Assembly: GCF_002797855.1 (NCBI RefSeq)
Contig: NZ_PGFB01000003.1
Coordinates: 372,001 to 436,000 of the forward strand
DNA length: 64,000 bases
Direction of reading: 5' to 3'
Source of the DNA: Compostimonas suwonensis
Lineage (GTDB): Bacteria; Actinomycetota; Actinomycetes; Actinomycetales; Microbacteriaceae
The notes under the pieces were generated by a model. That model was not told where the DNA came from and did no database searches. It worked only from the letters and a program-made list of their open reading frames with translations. A program made the translations under genes and the position numbers. Shown piece by piece: positions 52,021 to 60,060 of this stretch. The stretch's first letter is position 1. The number at the start of each line of letters is the position of its first letter.

Positions 52021-52335
52021 TCTCCTCGGAACCGGCTCGCGGAGTCAACTCGTCGCGGCCGGCGTCGACGACGGTGACCACGGTGCCGATACGGTCGGCG
52101 ATCTCGGCCGGGTTGCCCGCGAAGAGCATCCGCGAGCCGGCCGTAATGGTCGTAGTCCGCTCGCGACGGGATGCTCCAGCCGCGGGCCTTCGCACCATAC
52201 TCCATCATGCGGTTCCAGTACGGGTAGAACGAGTCCTTCGCATCCTGTGACCGGGGGCGAGCATGCCGATGCCGCCCATCGTCACGTGGAGATCGGTGTC
52301 GTGGCCGTTCGTCCGGCCCGCCCGACGGTAGAGGA
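52021..52335 (-). pseudogene. Remnant of a luciferase-like (LLM class) flavin monooxygenase
   Basis: Three reading frames of the minus strand, read in order, give a C-terminal monooxygenase-like stretch. The first gives RRAGRTNGHDTDLHVTMGGI. The second gives DAKDSFYPYWNRMMEYGAKA followed by RGWSIPSRADYDHY. The third gives LFAGNPAEIADRI. The pattern (GHD...V; D-x-F-x-P-Y; RGW.....R..Y; ..G.P.EIAD.I) matches the end of LLM oxidoreductases. At least two frameshifts separate the pieces, and the N-terminal two-thirds are missing where the antitoxin-like gene now begins. Confidence 0.7.
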
Positions 52336-52674
52336 TCAGGCCGACTCGTGGTTGCGCAGGTACTCGACGACTGCCTCGCGGGCGACCCGCGAGAGGCTGA
52401 CCTGCCGCTCCTCGGCGATGGAGCTGAGGGCCTCGCGCACACCCTCGGGAACGCGGAACTGCAGCAGCGGCGAATGCGAGCCGTTCCGGCTGAGCGATTT
52501 CCCTCCCGGAACCAGATTCGCCGCCGATCTGGCGCGAAGGCCTTCGACGATCCCCTCGACTCGTGCCTCGTTCAGCGGCTCGCCTCTGTAGAGCACCTCG
52601 TGGGTCTCGACATCCACCAGCCGAGTGTCGGCGTCGAAAGCGGGAGGGCGCCGGGTCCTCGGTTTCGCTGTCAT
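52336..52674 (-). CDS. Ribbon-helix-helix antitoxin-like protein
   Basis: This 112-residue protein has a C-terminal half with a ribbon-helix-helix pattern (LLQFRVPEGVREALSSIAEE, RQVSLSRVAREAVVEYL) typical of CopG/BrnA DNA-binding antitoxins. The N-terminal half is Arg/Pro-rich and then mixed. ATG 52674 overlaps the upstream toxin-like stop by 4 nt, the toxin-first order of BrnTA and HigBA modules. An in-frame ATG at 52719 is less likely. Confidence 0.65.
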   Translation of the reverse strand: MTAKPRTRRPPAFDADTRLVDVETHEVLYRGEPLNEARVEGIVEGLRARSAANLVPGGKSLSRNGSHSPLLQFRVPEGVREALSSIAEERQVSLSRVAREAVVEYLRNHESA

Positions 52675-52904
52675 CGATTCCTCCTGAGCCTCGTCGGCAT
52701 GGTGTGGATGATCGTCCACCCGTCACCCCGATCGTTCGGCAGCAGTACCAACTCGGTTTCAACTCCGCGATCATCGGACCCGACGTACCGATACGCGTCG
52801 CCGTCATGTGCGATGGGTGTTCCCGCATCGATCAGTGCCGCGAGCATGTGAGCGTTGCCAACGCGATGTCTTCGCACCGAACGGGCGACTCTGATGGGTT
52901 CCAC
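52671..52904 (-). CDS. Toxin-like small protein
   Basis: This 77-residue protein reads MEPIRVARSVRRHRVGNAHM, then YRYVGSDDRGVETELVLLP, with a His-containing ending (WTIIHTMPTRLRRNR). The two-strand core with G-x-DDRG-x-E and a terminal M-P-T-x-x-R recalls BrnT-like or DUF4258-like toxins found beside ribbon-helix-helix antitoxins. The GTG start at 52904 is preceded by CATACT plus 6 nt, the leaderless layout. Confidence 0.55.
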   Translation of the reverse strand: MEPIRVARSVRRHRVGNAHMLAALIDAGTPIAHDGDAYRYVGSDDRGVETELVLLPNDRGDGWTIIHTMPTRLRRNR

Positions 52905-52916
52905 AAATCGAGTATG
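52905..52916 (-). promoter_or_regulatory. Leaderless promoter of the toxin-like gene
   Basis: On the minus strand CATACT (52916-52911) is followed by 6 nt and the GTG at 52904. Confidence 0.4.
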
Positions 52917-52964
52917 TATGACACCACCGACAGTCTATCTCGCTCGACCGTAGAGCGACAGTGG

Positions 52965-53030
52965 CGAGCGCGGCTTTGTCGCCGAGCGCGGGATTTCGGC
53001 GAGGCGCGCTCGGCGACAAAGCCACGCTCG
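52965..53030. terminator. Long 26-bp-stem hairpin
   Basis: The arm at 52965-52990 (CGAGCGCGGCTTTGTCGCCG, then AGCGCG) pairs with 53005-53030 with one mismatch; the loop is 14 nt (GGATTTCGGCGAGG). It begins 9 nt after the stop of the Ig-like membrane protein gene. It is longer than needed for termination, and its make-up parallels the five-copy palindromic element. Confidence 0.75.
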
Positions 53031-53039
53031 GCGACCGAG

Positions 53040-55331
53040 CTACTCCCGGTTCGGCTCCACGAAGGTGCGCCAGACCCAGAACGACACGCACACGGCCGCG
53101 AAGCCGATCGCGCAGAGGATCGTCGTGAGGGCCGCGCCGGTCTGCTGCCAGACGTCGATCGCGGGGCTCATGATCGCGAACAGCAGCGTGTAGACGACGA
53201 TCGCTGAGACGATCCACGCGGTGCGCGACCAGTGCAGCACCGCACGCCCGCTCAGCGCCCCGATCGGCAGGATGACGACCGCCGCCGAGCCGAGGCCGCC
53301 GAGCGCGATGGCGGTGAGGGTCTCGCTCGCGAGGGAGGAGAGGAAGCCGTCGGGTGCCGGGATGAGGGGCAGCAGGCCCCAGGCGAGGGAGCCCACGACC
53401 ACGAGGCCCGCGATCTGTCCGAGGGCGACGAGTCCGCGGGTGCGCACGCCGGCTCCATCGGCGATGCTCACGCCCACGACGAGCCCGAACAGCAGAGCCG
53501 GCTGCAGGTCGAAGAGGCGGGTCGCGAGCGAGGCGGCGGCCACGAGAAAGAGGAATCGCGGTGCGAAGGCGACGGATGCCGCGACCTTCCCCCATCGCCG
53601 CCCCACCCAGGCCGGCACGACGGCGGCCACCGCGTTCACGATCACGAGGGCGAGCGCGACGCCGCCGAGCAGCCGCAGGTAGGCGGGCTGGCTGTCGACG
53701 GGGCCGGAGAGGGTGATGAGCGCCGCTGCGGCGATGAGCGCCGCGATGCGGGTCACCCAGCGATTGGTGATGGAGAGCTCGGGGAAGTGCTCGACGTCGC
53801 GGCGCGGCCGGTTTCGCCCGGTGAGGCTGGCCCGCAGCCGGGGCAGCGCGAGCGGCCCGGCCGTGCGCAGGGCGAGTGCTGCGGGAACGGCGACGAGCAC
53901 GAGTGCGGCGAGCGCGAGGAGGAGGGAGCGCAGCCAGGCCGGGAAGCCGGCGCCCTCGTCTCCGTAGCGGATGGCGGAGGCGAACGGGGTCGCATCCGTC
54001 CAGCCGCGGAACGCGCCGGGAGGTGGCGGCGCGGCCTCGCCGCGGGGCGGGGCGGACCCGGGTGCTCCCGGCGTGCCGGGAGCCGGCGAGCCCGGATCGG
54101 AGGGCGGCGCGCCCGCACCGGGAGGGGACGTGGGGGGCTGGCTCGGGTCATCCGTGGCACTCGGCGACGGCGTGCTGCCGGGCGAGGACGACGGGGTGGG
54201 CGTCGGTGCGGGGTCGGGGGTGGCAGGGCCGGAGACGACGACGGGGAAGGCGGGGCTCCCCGAGCTGGCATTGCCCGCGACATCCAGCTGCAGGGCGGTC
54301 ACCGAGTAGTCGCCCGGGGGCAGCTCGCCGGCGGTGCAGCTCCAGACACCGCCCGTGACGGGCGCCGAGCACAGCGAGTACGCGCCCGCGAACACGGTGA
54401 CGGTCGCGCCTTCTTCGCCGGTTCCGGAGTAGACCGCGCCCTGCGCGGGCAGCGTCGAGCCGGGCACGGGGGAGCTGATGACGGGCGGGGCGGGCGACTC
54501 CGAGTCGATCAGGAGGGTCACGCTCTCGCTCGGATCGCTGGATCCGCCGTCGGCCCAGTCGGCGGTCTGCTGCGCGGTGATCGTGTAGCTGCCGCCGGGC
54601 ATGGGGCCGGGCAGGGCGCACTGCCAGGCGCCCGCACGATCCACGTTGGAGGTGCAGCTCGCCCCGTTCGAGGCCGTCGCGGTGACCCGCGCACCGGGGT
54701 AGGCCGTTCCGCGGATGGCGCCGGCCGAGACCACCTCGCCGCTCTCGTTCTCGTCGATCGTGGGCGGCAGCAGCACGTCCACGCTCGTGGTCGTCTCGAA
54801 GCGGGAGCCGTCCGCGGCGAGCTCGATGGCCCGGAAGGTGATGTCGGGGCCGCTGTCGACGGGCACGTCGGCACAGCTCCAGCTCGTGCTGCCGGAGTCG
54901 ATCACGCACTCCGGGTGGCTCGTGTCGGGCCCGTAAAGCTGCACGGCGCTGCCCGAGTCGCGTGAACCGCTCACGGTGACGGATGCCGCGGTGACGAAGT
55001 CTCCGTCGGCGGGCGAGTCGATCGTCACCGACGGCACGGCGGGCGTCGTCGTGGGGCTGTCGGTCGGGCCGGGCGTCGTGACCTCGTCGGCTGCGCTCGG
55101 GCTGCTCGCATCGACCTGGCTGCTCGGACCGGCCAGATCCTGACCGGCCGCATCGACCGAGGAGGGCTCGCCGGAGGCCTGCGCGGAGGACGGCGCCGAG
55201 GTGAGGGCGCCCGCGAGCGCGAAGGCGGTGACGAGTGACGCGATCGTGGCGATCGTCCAGAATCTGCGAGACGACCCGGCCGAGAGTTTCGGCTGAGTCG
55301 ACGGTGCGGAACGCGCTGCTGAAGGAGACAC
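53040..55331 (-). CDS. Cell-surface protein with Ig-like repeats and a polytopic membrane C-terminus
   Basis: This protein is about 763 residues long. An N-terminal signal/anchor segment (IATIASLVTAFALAGALT) is followed by an acidic Ser/Thr/Ala linker. Three Ig-like repeats (about residues 95-370) come next, each with a Cys pair around a W-x-C strand (CVIDSGSTSWSC, CTSNVDRAGAWQC, CSAPVTGGVWSC). A Pro/Ser-rich stalk of about 70 residues follows, and finally about eight membrane helices (residues 455-760). The function is unknown; the design suggests an exposed stalk on an integral membrane module. The start is uncertain: ATG 55343 overlaps a -10-like CTAAAT whose -35 TTGACA is at 55370-55365, so GTG 55331 is used. 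Confidence 0.75.
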   Translation of the reverse strand: MSPSAARSAPSTQPKLSAGSSRRFWTIATIASLVTAFALAGALTSAPSSAQASGEPSSVDAAGQDLAGPSSQVDASSPSAADEVTTPGPTDSPTTTPAVPSVTIDSPADGDFVTAASVTVSGSRDSGSAVQLYGPDTSHPECVIDSGSTSWSCADVPVDSGPDITFRAIELAADGSRFETTTSVDVLLPPTIDENESGEVVSAGAIRGTAYPGARVTATASNGASCTSNVDRAGAWQCALPGPMPGGSYTITAQQTADWADGGSSDPSESVTLLIDSESPAPPVISSPVPGSTLPAQGAVYSGTGEEGATVTVFAGAYSLCSAPVTGGVWSCTAGELPPGDYSVTALQLDVAGNASSGSPAFPVVVSGPATPDPAPTPTPSSSPGSTPSPSATDDPSQPPTSPPGAGAPPSDPGSPAPGTPGAPGSAPPRGEAAPPPPGAFRGWTDATPFASAIRYGDEGAGFPAWLRSLLLALAALVLVAVPAALALRTAGPLALPRLRASLTGRNRPRRDVEHFPELSITNRWVTRIAALIAAAALITLSGPVDSQPAYLRLLGGVALALVIVNAVAAVVPAWVGRRWGKVAASVAFAPRFLFLVAAASLATRLFDLQPALLFGLVVGVSIADGAGVRTRGLVALGQIAGLVVVGSLAWGLLPLIPAPDGFLSSLASETLTAIALGGLGSAAVVILPIGALSGRAVLHWSRTAWIVSAIVVYTLLFAIMSPAIDVWQQTGAALTTILCAIGFAAVCVSFWVWRTFVEPNRE

Positions 55332-55459
55332 CCTGTCTTCCATTTAGATGGGCGGGGCCGCAGATGTCAAACCTTCTGCGGGGCGTGGCGGGGTTGTCGG
55401 AGGAAGCTCCCAGCCGGTGCAGACTGTACGGCGAGGTCGTCGTGGTGCATACTGGCCCG

Positions 55460-55479
55460 ACTGGGTCAACCGTCCCAGT
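55460..55479. promoter_or_regulatory. Candidate operator of the TetR-led operon
   Basis: ACTGGG-N8-CCCAGT, a 20-bp inverted repeat in the spacer between the Ig-like gene and the TetR gene, just after a CATACT hexamer (55448-55453). Confidence 0.45.
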
Positions 55480-55522
55480 TCTCTTTCCGGTTTCTTGCGC
55501 ATCGACGAGCGAGGAGGCGAAC

Positions 55523-55555
55523 GTGCCCGCACCACTGCGCCGCGTGCGCGCATGA
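55523..55555 (+). CDS. Possible 10-residue leader peptide coupled to the TetR gene
   Basis: GTG 55523 follows GAGGAGG (55511-55517) at ideal spacing. It encodes MPAPLRRVRA and ends in a TGA at 55553-55555 that overlaps the ATG of the TetR gene (ATGA). The TetR ATG itself has no ribosome binding site, so translation by re-initiation from this mini-ORF is plausible. Confidence 0.35.
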   Translation: MPAPLRRVRA

Positions 55556-56208
55556 CCCGCCTGCCCGCCGCCGAGCGTCGCACCCGACTCGTCGACGCCG
55601 CCGTGAGAGTCGTGGCCGAGCGCGGCGTCGCCGGTGCGACCACACGGGCGATCGTCGCCGAGGCGGGGATGTCGCTCGCGAGTTTCCACTACGCCTTCAC
55701 CTCGCGCGACGAGCTCATGGCCGAGCTCATCACGACGGTCGTCGCCCACGAGCTCACCGCTCTGCGCCCCGAGCTGCCGACCGGCCGGACGCTGCACGAC
55801 ACCCTCCGAGAGGGGTTCATGCGCTACTTCGACCACCTCGTCGCGGCGCCCGAGCGCGAGGCCGCGATGCTCGAGCTCACCCACTACGCACTGCGCACCC
55901 CCGGCCTCGAGGCGCTCGCCGAACGGCAGTACGAGAGCTACGCCGAGCTCGCGACCCTCTCGCTCGCCTCCGCGGCCGCCGCGCACGGCGTCCGCTGGAC
56001 CCGGCCCGTGCCCGAGCTGGCCACGACCCTCGTGGCCCTCACCGACGGCATCACGATCGCCTGGCTCGTGAACAGGGACGGGGAACTCGCCGCCGCGGCC
56101 TTCGATCTCGCCGCGGCATCCATCGCCCGTTTCGCGGAGCCCGTCGCGGAGCCCGTCCCGTCCGCGCACTCCTCCCGCCCCGCGCACTCCCTGGAGGCCA
56201 CCTCATGA
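55552..56208 (+). CDS. TetR family transcriptional regulator of the glycoside operon
   Basis: This 218-residue protein has an N-terminal helix-turn-helix (RRTRLVDAAVRVVAERGVAG, TTRAIVAEAGMSLASFHYAF) and a ligand domain with RYFDHLVAAPEREAAMLELT. It is the first gene of a five-gene operon in which every gene overlaps the next (ATGA, GATG or GTGA), so it probably senses a pathway intermediate. Start ATG 55552 is chosen because it lies 4 residues before the HTH helix and overlaps a leader stop codon. Confidence 0.88.
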   Translation: MTRLPAAERRTRLVDAAVRVVAERGVAGATTRAIVAEAGMSLASFHYAFTSRDELMAELITTVVAHELTALRPELPTGRTLHDTLREGFMRYFDHLVAAPEREAAMLELTHYALRTPGLEALAERQYESYAELATLSLASAAAAHGVRWTRPVPELATTLVALTDGITIAWLVNRDGELAAAAFDLAAASIARFAEPVAEPVPSAHSSRPAHSLEATS

Positions 56209-57506
56209 CCGCACCCGACGCAGGCACCGGCACCGATGCCAGCACCACGACCGACACGGCGACCGTGGGCGTCTTCGCCGAGCCCACCCGCCGTGTGACC
56301 GGCGGCTGGATCGCCGCCTTCGCCACCGCCTGGCTGGGCATCTGGATGGCGCAGCTCACGCCCGTGCAGCTGCTGCTTCCCCGCCAGATCGAGGAGCAGC
56401 TGCAGGCGGGCTACTGGGTCGACAACGTCGTCGCCTTCGGCATCGTCTCGGGCATCGCGGGGGTGTGCGCGATCGTCGCCTACCCCCTCACCGGCGCGCT
56501 CTCCGACCGCACGACCTCGCGGTTCGGCCGGCGTCGGCCGTGGATCGCCGGCGGCGCGGTGCTCTTCGCCGTGGGCCTCGCACTGCTGGGCCTGCAGTCG
56601 ACCATGGTCGGCATCGGCGTGTTCTGGTCGGTCTCGCTCATCGGCTTCTGCGTGCTCACCGCGGCGCTCACCGCCATGATCAGCGACAGGGTGCCGGTCG
56701 ACCAGCGCGGCTACGTCTCGGGCTGGCTGTCGGCGCCACAGGCGATCGGCACGATCCTCGGCCTCGTTCTCGTGATGACGCTCTTCACGGGCCAGTTCTT
56801 CGGATACCTCGGGGTCGCCGTGCTGCTGCTCGCGCTCGTCGTGCCGTTCCTGCTCGTGACCCCCGACGCCGTGCTCTCGCGCAAGGACCACGAGCGGCTG
56901 ACGGCGAAGCACATCGTCGAGAGCCTGTGGATCAGCCCGCGCGAGCACCCCGACTTCGGCTGGACGCTGCTGAGCCGCGTGCTCGTCAACTTCGGCAACG
57001 CCTTCGGCACGACCCTGCTGCTCTACTTCCTGATGTTCGGCCTGAACGACGCCAACGCCGAAGACGACCTCATCGTGCTGACCCTCGTCTACATGGTCTT
57101 CGTGATCGTCGCGGCCCTCGGCCTCGGCAAGCTCTCCGATCGGCTGGGCCGGCGCAAGGCCTTCGTCTTCCTCGCCTCGACCCTTCAGGCGGTCGCCGCG
57201 GTCATGCTCGCGGTCTTCCCCGATCTGACGGTCGCGATGGTCGCCGCCGGAATCCTCGGCCTCGGCTACGGCTGCTTCCTCTCGGTCGACCAGGCCCTCG
57301 CGACCCAGGTGCTCCCCGATCCGGCCGCCCGGGGCAAAGACCTCGGCATCATGAACATCGCGACGGCCGTGCCCCAGGCCATCGCACCCCTCATCGGCGC
57401 TCTCGTGGTGGCGATGCTGGGCGGCTTCCAGGGGCTCTTCATCACGGCGGCGGTGTTCGCCTTCGCAGGGGCGCTGGCCGTCTCCCGAGTTCAGGCGGTG
57501 CGCTGA
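56205..57506 (+). CDS. MFS transporter (sugar/glycoside uptake candidate)
   Basis: This 433-residue protein has 12 membrane segments, a 30-residue Thr/Ala-rich N-terminal tail and a large central loop. Motif A-like stretches are TGALSDRTTSRFGRRRPWI and LGKLSDRLGRRKAF. A charged loop (SRKDHERLTAKHIVESLW) precedes the HPDFGWTLL segment shared with the MFS protein at 49817. The ATG overlaps the TetR stop by 4 nt. It likely imports the substrate of the downstream enzymes. Confidence 0.85.
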   Translation: MTAPDAGTGTDASTTTDTATVGVFAEPTRRVTGGWIAAFATAWLGIWMAQLTPVQLLLPRQIEEQLQAGYWVDNVVAFGIVSGIAGVCAIVAYPLTGALSDRTTSRFGRRRPWIAGGAVLFAVGLALLGLQSTMVGIGVFWSVSLIGFCVLTAALTAMISDRVPVDQRGYVSGWLSAPQAIGTILGLVLVMTLFTGQFFGYLGVAVLLLALVVPFLLVTPDAVLSRKDHERLTAKHIVESLWISPREHPDFGWTLLSRVLVNFGNAFGTTLLLYFLMFGLNDANAEDDLIVLTLVYMVFVIVAALGLGKLSDRLGRRKAFVFLASTLQAVAAVMLAVFPDLTVAMVAAGILGLGYGCFLSVDQALATQVLPDPAARGKDLGIMNIATAVPQAIAPLIGALVVAMLGGFQGLFITAAVFAFAGALAVSRVQAVR

Positions 57507-58750
57507 TGTCTCTCACCCTCCTTTCCCGAGCGGATGCCGCGGCCCACCGCGACTGGATGACGCCGTCGCGCTACTGGCCCGCCCTCACCCGCGCCACCGC
57601 CCACCTCGACACCCCCGTCGCCGCGCTCGACCTCGCGGCGCTCTCGTACAACGCCTGGGACATGCACGCGCGCGCCGCCGGCACGACCATCCGGGTCGCG
57701 TCGAAGTCGGTGCGCATCCGCAGCGTCGTCGAGGCCGTGCTCGCCCTGCCCGGCTACCGCGGGGTGCTCGCCTACACGCTCGCCGAAGGCCTCTGGCTCG
57801 CCGAGACGGTGGACGACGTCGTCGTGGGCTATCCGACGGCCGACCGCGCGGCGCTCGCCGCCCTGGCGACCTCGCCCGAGCTCGCCGCGCGCGTCACGAT
57901 CATGGTCGACTCGATCGCGCACCTCGACGTCGTCGACAGCGTGCTGCCGCCCGGCGAGCGCGAGACCGTGCGGGTCTGCCTCGAGCTCGACTCCTCATGG
58001 GAGGCCCCCGTGCTCGGCCACCTCGGGGTCTGGCGCTCGCCCGTGCACACGGCCGAGCAGGCGCGGGCGCTCGCCGAGCACATCGTCGGCCGCCCAGGCT
58101 TCGCCCTCGTGGGCATGATGGGCTACGAGGCGCAGATCGCGGGGGTCGGCGACCGGCCCGCGGGCCGGCCCGTGATGGGCGCGGTCAACACCTGGATGCA
58201 GCGCCACTCGGGCGCCGAGCTCGTCGAGCGCCGCGGCCGCGCGGTCGCGGCGGTGCGCGAGATCGCCGAGCTCGAGTTCGTGAACGGAGGCGGCACGGGC
58301 TCGCTGGAATTCACCGCGGCCGACCCCTCCGTCACCGAGATCGCGGCCGGAAGCGGCCTGCTCGGCGGCCACCTCTTCGACAACTACTCGAGCTTCACCC
58401 CCGCACCGGCCGCGGCCTTCGCCCTCTCGGTGGTGCGCAAGCCGAGCGCCCTCACCGCGACGGTGCTCGGCGGCGGCTGGGTCGCCTCCGGCCCGCCCGC
58501 GGTCGACCGGATGCCGCGGCCCGTCTGGCCCCAGGGCCTCGACTACGCGCCGCGCGAGATGGCCGGCGAGGTGCAGTCCCCGCTCTCCGGCCGGGCCGCG
58601 TCGCGCCTGCGGGTCGGCGACCGGGTCTGGATGCGGCACACCAAGTCGGGCGAGCTCAGCGAGCACGTCAACGACTTCCACGTCGTGCACGCGGGGGAGG
58701 TCGTGCAGACCGTGCCCAGCTACCGCGGCGAGGGGAAGGCCTTCCTGTGA
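57506..58750 (+). CDS. PLP-dependent D-amino-acid aldolase/deaminase-like protein (alanine racemase N-terminal fold)
   Basis: This 414-residue protein has an N-terminal TIM barrel with the PLP Lys in IRVASKSVRIRSVVEAVL, FVNGGGTGSLEF as a phosphate-binding loop, and a C-terminal beta domain with DRVWMRHTKSGELSEHVNDF (metal-binding region). D-threonine aldolases and D-serine dehydratases share this organisation. It overlaps the MFS stop (TGATG) and the oxidase start (GTGA). Whether its substrate is a hydroxy-amino acid or an amino-sugar derivative cannot be told from the sequence. Confidence 0.8.
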   Translation: MSLTLLSRADAAAHRDWMTPSRYWPALTRATAHLDTPVAALDLAALSYNAWDMHARAAGTTIRVASKSVRIRSVVEAVLALPGYRGVLAYTLAEGLWLAETVDDVVVGYPTADRAALAALATSPELAARVTIMVDSIAHLDVVDSVLPPGERETVRVCLELDSSWEAPVLGHLGVWRSPVHTAEQARALAEHIVGRPGFALVGMMGYEAQIAGVGDRPAGRPVMGAVNTWMQRHSGAELVERRGRAVAAVREIAELEFVNGGGTGSLEFTAADPSVTEIAAGSGLLGGHLFDNYSSFTPAPAAAFALSVVRKPSALTATVLGGGWVASGPPAVDRMPRPVWPQGLDYAPREMAGEVQSPLSGRAASRLRVGDRVWMRHTKSGELSEHVNDFHVVHAGEVVQTVPSYRGEGKAFL

Positions 58751-60060
58751 CAGCGGCGAACGGGCAGTGGCGCAACTGGTCCCGCGGAGAGAGCGCCCGG
58801 CCGAGCAGGGTCGAGCGGCCGGCGAGCGCCGGCGCCGTGCAGCGCGCGGTGCAGGCGGCCGTGCGAACGGGCGAGCGGGTGAAGGCGGTGGGGGCGGGTC
58901 ACAGCTTCAGCGGCATCGCGGTGCCCGCCGGCATCCTGCTCGAACTGACCGAGCTGAGCGGGCTCGTGGGAGTGGATGCCGCGCGCTCGCGCGCCACTCT
59001 CGCCGCCGGCACCCGGCTGCGCGATGTGCCGGCCCTGCTCGCACCCCACGGCCTCGCCATGCAGAACCTGGGCGACATCGACGCGCAGACGATCAGCGGG
59101 GCGATCTCGACGGGGACCCACGGCACGGGCACGCGTTTCGGCGGGATCGCGACCCAGGTCGTGGGCCTGGCCCTCGTCGACGGCACGGGCGGGCTCGTGC
59201 GCATCAGCGAGGAGGAGAACGCGGAGCTGCTGCCCGCTGCGGCGCTCGGTCTGGGGGCGCTCGGCATCATCGTCGAGGTGACCCTGCAGTGCGTGCCGGC
59301 CTTCGTGCTGCACACACTCGAGAGCCCCGAGCCGCTCGAGCAGGTTCTCGAGTCGTTCGACGAGCGGGCCGAGACGAGCGACCACTTCGAGTTCTACTGG
59401 TTCGCGCACACCGATCGCGCCCTCACCAAGACGAACACGCGGCTGCCCGTCGACACGCCCCTCGCGCCGCGCTCGACGATGGGCCGGCTCATCGTCGACG
59501 AGTTCCTCTCCAACGGCCTGTTCCGCGTCACCTGCAACCTGGGGCGGTTCCTCCCCGCCGCGGTCGTGCCCGTCAACCGCATCGCCGAGCGCGTCTGGTC
59601 GGACCTCGACGTGACCGACCTCTCGCACAGGGTCTTCGTCGCCGACCGCTCCGTGCGCTTCCGCGAGATGGAGTACGCGCTACCCCGGGAGGTCGTCGTC
59701 GATGCGTTCCGCGAGGTCGTCGCGCTCGTCGAGCGCAGGCGCTGGCGCATCTCCTTCCCCATCGAGGTGCGGGTCGCCGCGGCCGACGAGCTGTGGATGT
59801 CGACGGCGAGCGGGCGGGCGAGCGGCTACATCGCCGTGCACCGCTTCTTCCGCGAGAGCCCCCACGAATACTTCCGGGCGGTCGAGGAGATTATGCTCGC
59901 CTACGACGGACGCCCGCACTGGGGCAAGATGCACTACCGCGACGCGGACTCCCTGCGCGCCGTCTACCCGAGATTCGACGAGTTCCTCGCCGTGCGCGAC
60001 CGGCTCGACCCCGGACGCCTGTTCTCCAACCGCTATCTGAAGGGAGTGCTGGGGTCGTGA
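58747..60060 (+). CDS. D-arabinono-1,4-lactone oxidase-type FAD-linked oxidase
   Basis: This 437-residue protein has an N-terminal FAD-binding (PCMH-type) domain with VKAVGAGHSFSGIAV, GAISTGTHGTGTRFGGI and GLGALGIIVEVTL. The His of GHSF is the usual covalent flavin site. The C-terminal ALO domain includes YDGRPHWGKMHYRDADSL with the family HWGK signature. Such enzymes oxidise sugar lactones with O2. GTG 58747 overlaps the aldolase stop, and the GH1 gene overlaps its own stop. Confidence 0.87.
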   Translation: MTAANGQWRNWSRGESARPSRVERPASAGAVQRAVQAAVRTGERVKAVGAGHSFSGIAVPAGILLELTELSGLVGVDAARSRATLAAGTRLRDVPALLAPHGLAMQNLGDIDAQTISGAISTGTHGTGTRFGGIATQVVGLALVDGTGGLVRISEEENAELLPAAALGLGALGIIVEVTLQCVPAFVLHTLESPEPLEQVLESFDERAETSDHFEFYWFAHTDRALTKTNTRLPVDTPLAPRSTMGRLIVDEFLSNGLFRVTCNLGRFLPAAVVPVNRIAERVWSDLDVTDLSHRVFVADRSVRFREMEYALPREVVVDAFREVVALVERRRWRISFPIEVRVAAADELWMSTASGRASGYIAVHRFFRESPHEYFRAVEEIMLAYDGRPHWGKMHYRDADSLRAVYPRFDEFLAVRDRLDPGRLFSNRYLKGVLGS

